From contig CAMKTJ010000006.1 of the NCBI GenBank assembly GCA_946415645.1, positions 1 through 64,000 of the forward strand: DNA of 64,000 nt. Reading direction: 5' to 3'. The notes beneath the pieces were generated by a model, which saw nothing but the letters and a program-made list of their open reading frames with translations, did no database searches and had not been told where the DNA came from. Below are positions 60,698 to 64,000 of this stretch, piece after piece (the first letter of the stretch is position 1; each line of letters opens with the position of its first letter). Source of the stretch: an uncultured Prevotellaceae bacterium. Lineage in GTDB: Bacteria > Bacteroidota > Bacteroidia > Bacteroidales > Bacteroidaceae. Both the position numbers and the translations under genes were made by a program.

Positions 60698-60959
60698 CAA
60701 AAGCATGAAAAAATGTGCAAAAATTTCAAAAAGCTATTCGAATATTGATAAAAAGTGACGTATGCAGCATTTTTTATGTGTAATTAATGGCTATCCTTGC
60801 TTTTTAATGTGAAATGAACTTATCAACTCAACAAAAAGAAGCATCGAATTGGTTTAAAATGCACTCTTTTCAGGCTTGCTTTAATACCTTATTTATATAT
60901 AAGAGGCATGTTTTTTTATATTTATTAGTGTTTCAATATAAAAAATAGATAACGAGGTC

Positions 60960-60988
60960 TTTGTATATTAGAATATTGTTTATCTTTG
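60960..60988 (+). promoter_or_regulatory. Promoter of the metallophosphoesterase gene
   Basis: TTTG (60960-60963), 17-base spacer, TATCTTTG (60981-60988), 42 bases before the ATG. Confidence 0.65.
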
Positions 60989-61030
60989 CCCGCTGAAAGA
61001 TATGATAAAACCGCATAACCTTTTCTATAT

Positions 61031-62299
61031 ATGAGAAACAAAAGGCTTTTCTTTAGTATTATGCTGACACTCTGTCTGTTGCAGGCAATGGCGCAGTCGT
61101 GGATGACGGTTGGTCCGTACTTGCAGGAACTGACAACAGACGGGGTGACCGTTGTTTTTGAACATGGGATTCCCTCGGTATCATGGATAGAAGTCAGGGA
61201 GAAGGGTAGTACTGAGGTGACATCGTATTATCAGACTGTGAACGGTAGAATTAAGGCATATAGTCAGATCCTGAGTAAGAAGAATTCTGCCGTTCCCATA
61301 CAGAACTTTGCTATCAGAGCAGAAGGCTTAAAGCCTGCCACAACCTACGAGTATCGTGTAAAGGCACATAAGGTCTTGTCAGAGAATTCCAATGGAGTTT
61401 CAGCAGGAACGGCTTTCTCTACTACTTATACCGGTTCGTGGAACCAATTTACCACACAGGATCCCCATCAGACGGAGCATCATATCTTTATTACCAGTGA
61501 TATGCACAATCGCCCGGATACGCTGGAGGCGTTGTTGAAGTATCTTGATTATCAGACCTGTGACCGTATTATCTACAATGGAGATATGATTAACTACATG
61601 CAGTACGGTTCGCAAGAGCCTTACACTGGGTTTATCAATACCAGTGTGAATCTGTTTGCTCAGAATAAGCCTTTCGAGTTGGTGCGTGGTAATCACGAGA
61701 CACGTGGTAACCTGTCGCGACACTTCATGGAGTACTTTCCTCACAAGAGCGGCCATATCTATAATGCATACCGATGGGGCGACCTGGAAATCATCCTTTT
61801 GGATAGCGGAGAGGATAAGATCGATACTGCAGAAGAGTACTACGGCATGGCTTCATTCTACAGTTATCGTGAAGAGATGGTTCGCTGGTTTAAGGAACTT
61901 ATCCAGACAGATGAGTTCCGTACGGCCAAGTACCGTATTCTTATCTGTCACTTTACCATGCTGTTAAATAATGACAAGCCTACCGACAAGTTTGGCGGTG
62001 AGCCGCAACTGATAAGTCTGCTTACTCCCTTGCTTAAGCAGTGTGATATAGATATGCTTATCAGCGGTCATTATCACCCTGCGACCTACACCTATATGGA
62101 AAAGAACTATAACAACAAGGGCAATCAATTTGAGGAGTACAATATAGGTAACCATAGCGCTATGCGAATTGACATTGCCGACGGAAATATCAATCTGAAG
62201 ATTGTCTCCTCGCTGGGAACTGTGTTGTTGGACAAGAAGGTGAAGGATGCTAAGGCGGGCAGAAAGCTTATATATATAACCACTAAGTTGGAGGAGTAG
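61031..62299 (+). CDS. Secreted metallophosphoesterase (purple acid phosphatase-like)
   Basis: 422 residues. Signal peptide (FFSIMLTLCLLQAMAQ), an N-terminal fibronectin-like domain (about 25-120: FEHGIPSVSWIEVREKGS.., GLKPATTYEYRVKA), then the calcineurin-like phosphoesterase core with its metal motifs SDMHNRPDTLE, YNGDMIN, RGNHETRG and SGHYHPATY. Probably removes phosphate from an outside substrate. It is followed by another secreted-protein gene after a 41-base repeat-filled gap. Confidence 0.9.
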   Translation: MRNKRLFFSIMLTLCLLQAMAQSWMTVGPYLQELTTDGVTVVFEHGIPSVSWIEVREKGSTEVTSYYQTVNGRIKAYSQILSKKNSAVPIQNFAIRAEGLKPATTYEYRVKAHKVLSENSNGVSAGTAFSTTYTGSWNQFTTQDPHQTEHHIFITSDMHNRPDTLEALLKYLDYQTCDRIIYNGDMINYMQYGSQEPYTGFINTSVNLFAQNKPFELVRGNHETRGNLSRHFMEYFPHKSGHIYNAYRWGDLEIILLDSGEDKIDTAEEYYGMASFYSYREEMVRWFKELIQTDEFRTAKYRILICHFTMLLNNDKPTDKFGGEPQLISLLTPLLKQCDIDMLISGHYHPATYTYMEKNYNNKGNQFEEYNIGNHSAMRIDIADGNINLKIVSSLGTVLLDKKVKDAKAGRKLIYITTKLEE

Positions 62300-62301
62300 T
62301 C

Positions 62302-62378
62302 TTTAGTTCATAGTTCATAATTCATAGTTCATAGTTCGCAATGTTTAATTCTCAATTCTCAATGTTCAATTCTCAATG
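62302..62378. repeat. Oligomer repeats ttcatagttcataa / aattctcaatgttc
   Basis: ttcatagttcataattcatagttcatag (62307-62335) then aattctcaattctcaatgttcaattctcaatgtt (62346-62379). The second array contains both candidate start codons of the next gene. Confidence 0.8.
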
Positions 62379-64000
62379 TTACCCGGTTCTCCTTGGATTG
62401 TTATTAATAACAACAGGGATTCGAGCCCAGGAACCGATACCTGACGGGTATTATACTATAGGAGCCCTGGCACAGGAGAAAGACGGGTATCTGTATTCCT
62501 ATGACACAGATGCCTTGCGCAGCGTATATGGCAATGCAGCGGACTATCTTAACCCACTTGGTAAGAATGGGGAACATGCGTATTTGTATAGCATAAGTTC
62601 TACATCTGCTAATCTGGCCAACAGAACTTATTACTTTACTGCCAATACTGAGGGCAGCTATACTATACAGAGTTGCTCGGGTGAGGCATATTCCTATCTG
62701 AGTGTTGCACGTTATGATCGTCATCTTGTAACACACACTGTCAGACCAAGACAAAATTTCTTCCTACGTCAGGAGGAGGATACATCACCGTGGCCAGAAG
62801 ATCATCACATCATGCAGCAATTCCAGAAGGCAGCGCTGTTTGATTCGCTGGCTTCCAAGGCACATGGGCTGGATGCTGTGCAGGTCCTTACTCCCTTGGA
62901 TGCAGATATGGTAACCCCTTCTATCTGCATACGTAGGGCATTGGGTCATGCAAGAGGCGCTTTGGCTCTCTATCCCAGCGGAGACAATCCCGGTCAGGTA
63001 ACACCTTTGTTGAGCAGCTCGTTACAGGATTGTATAGATGAGGCTCAGGCTTTAGCAGATAATAAAAAAACAACCTCTCAGCAGGCGGATGATATTATCC
63101 TGCGACTCCAACAGACCTCACAGGCATATGAGGAGACGGCTCATACTGCCATTAATCCTTTGGTGGAGGGATATTACTGGCTGACCAGTGCCTACCGTGC
63201 CTTTGTATTGCGACAGAACAAACAGAAGGTGATACGCATGCAGGAGACTGACGGACAGTTGGTACTCCGATGGAACAATCCCAGCATCAATGACGGTTCT
63301 ACTGTCTTCCATCTGTCTCCAAGCGGAGATAATGTTATTATGCAGGATTACTTAGGCAGATGGTCGGGTCGTCAGCTTTTCAACTATGATACCGAAGGTA
63401 TGTTTACTATTGCCGATGCCGATACTCCAGATAACCTCCTGACAGCAGACGATTCGTGGATAGGCGAGAAAGGCCTTTACGGGAAGCCTTCAGATGGTCC
63501 TGTCATAGCTCGTCCTGACGGTTATCTTTATCCGGGTTACTGTTCTTCTTGGTTCCTGCAGCGTGCCTATCATCAAGTAACAGTTCCTACATCGGGATGG
63601 GCAGTGCTGAGTGTATCCTTCCCGGCAGAAGTTCCTGAGGATGTGGAGGTCTATAGTGTGGCAGAAAAAGATGGGATTCTTTCTATGGTGCCTTATGAAT
63701 GTGATGTTATCCCTGCCCGTATGGCTGTCGTTCTCCATGCTGCCAAGGGTACCTATACTTTCTGGAGCACAACGCAGGAGGTGCCTGCCATAGAAAATAA
63801 TGCCTTGGTAGCTAATTGCGAAGATCGCAAGGATGTAGAGGCTGGTACTATGGCGCTATTGAAGGTGAAGAGCGGACAAGTGGGATTCCAGAAGTCCACG
63901 TCGAAGCAGATTGCTGCAGGCTCAGCCTATATCCCCTATTCTGAAGGTCAGGAAGAATTTCGCGTTCTGCAAGATGCTGAAACAGGAGTCAAAAAAATTG
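62341..64000 (+). CDS. Secreted hypothetical protein, cut by the window edge
   Basis: An open frame of 553 codons from ATG 62341 (or 62362) to the end of the window without a stop. Signal peptide: ..CYPVLLGLLLITTGIRAQ, the first 12 codons being made of the aattctcaatg repeat. The body (PDGYYTIGALAQEKDGYLYS.., LVLRWNNPSINDGSTVFHLS, GWAVLSVSFPAEVPEDVEVY, MAVVLHAAKGTYTFW) has the beta-rich composition and the last-listed block seen in many Prevotella surface proteins before a sorting tail. No catalytic motif. In the same direction as the metallophosphoesterase and probably co-transcribed. Confidence 0.8.
   Translation, partial: MFNSQFSMFNSQCYPVLLGLLLITTGIRAQEPIPDGYYTIGALAQEKDGYLYSYDTDALRSVYGNAADYLNPLGKNGEHAYLYSISSTSANLANRTYYFTANTEGSYTIQSCSGEAYSYLSVARYDRHLVTHTVRPRQNFFLRQEEDTSPWPEDHHIMQQFQKAALFDSLASKAHGLDAVQVLTPLDADMVTPSICIRRALGHARGALALYPSGDNPGQVTPLLSSSLQDCIDEAQALADNKKTTSQQADDIILRLQQTSQAYEETAHTAINPLVEGYYWLTSAYRAFVLRQNKQKVIRMQETDGQLVLRWNNPSINDGSTVFHLSPSGDNVIMQDYLGRWSGRQLFNYDTEGMFTIADADTPDNLLTADDSWIGEKGLYGKPSDGPVIARPDGYLYPGYCSSWFLQRAYHQVTVPTSGWAVLSVSFPAEVPEDVEVYSVAEKDGILSMVPYECDVIPARMAVVLHAAKGTYTFWSTTQEVPAIENNALVANCEDRKDVEAGTMALLKVKSGQVGFQKSTSKQIAAGSAYIPYSEGQEEFRVLQDAETGVKKI

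Larger units (their letters stand above)
60649..61030. other. Divergent intergenic region
   Basis: 382 A+T-rich bases between the divergent GH115 and metallophosphoesterase genes. Apart from the two promoters I see no gene or clear repeat. Confidence 0.7.

Overview
The window looks like chromosomal DNA of a Bacteroidota organism close to Prevotella and its split-off genera. The signs are many promoters of the Bacteroidota type (TAnnTTTG at -7, often TTTG 19-20 bases upstream), secreted proteins ending in a tail of the form 'YDLxGRKV..KGxYIxNGKK', TonB-receptor-like barrels, an M60-like protease, a GH115 glucuronidase, and the AAA/DUF4248/HU/smalltalk/amidase gene set. All assignments come from reading the sequence; no search was run.

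Layout: 1-8.5 kb is housekeeping (hflX, class I fumarase, a DUF349 protein, CorA, rsmA/ksgA, a flippase-like membrane protein). 8.6-23.8 kb is an accessory, A+T-richer island. It has a LuxR-type regulator facing a tight run of genes: two GT32 glycosyltransferases, a two-domain glycosyltransferase, a truncated LanC-like protein, a C39-like/VKOR/thioredoxin fusion, a 98-residue Cys-rich precursor peptide with a Gly-Tyr tail, a large outer-membrane barrel, a C39-peptidase ABC exporter, an HlyD adaptor and a TolC channel. This reads as a complete make-modify-export system for a secreted, disulfide-bonded and perhaps glycosylated peptide, and is the best candidate for an undescribed system.

24.0-28.2 kb is a second module: a divergent decayed gene, a RecA-like ATPase, DUF4248, an HU-like protein with three exact 22-bp-spaced direct repeats in its leader, a smalltalk peptide and an amidase. 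28.2-30.5 kb is a graveyard: a 230-bp copy of part of the downstream M60 gene, the last residues of a RecD-like helicase, a secreted protein, and the C-terminal stump of a gingipain-like protease. 30.5-39.9 kb holds an M60-like protease, an outer-membrane barrel, a fused TldD/TldE-type protease and a PI-PLC-like secreted protein, each behind a TATATTTG promoter.

40.1-49.8 kb returns to core functions: a SpoIID-like protein, a glycosyltransferase/DUF4922 fusion, an ATP-grasp-like protein, tRNA-Gln, and an rsfS-ftsH-cdsA-cotH operon. 49.9-64 kb is an extracellular block: a 2,245-residue repeat protein downstream of a GH115 enzyme, then a metallophosphoesterase and a secreted protein cut by the window edge.

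A cross-cutting feature is the load of short repeats (GC-rich CCCTCC..GGGGGAG palindromes, ctactaagct decamers, and TTCAATTCTCAA / GAAGAGTGAA oligomers). Many lie inside genes, where they supply start codons, stop codons or in-frame peptide inserts.
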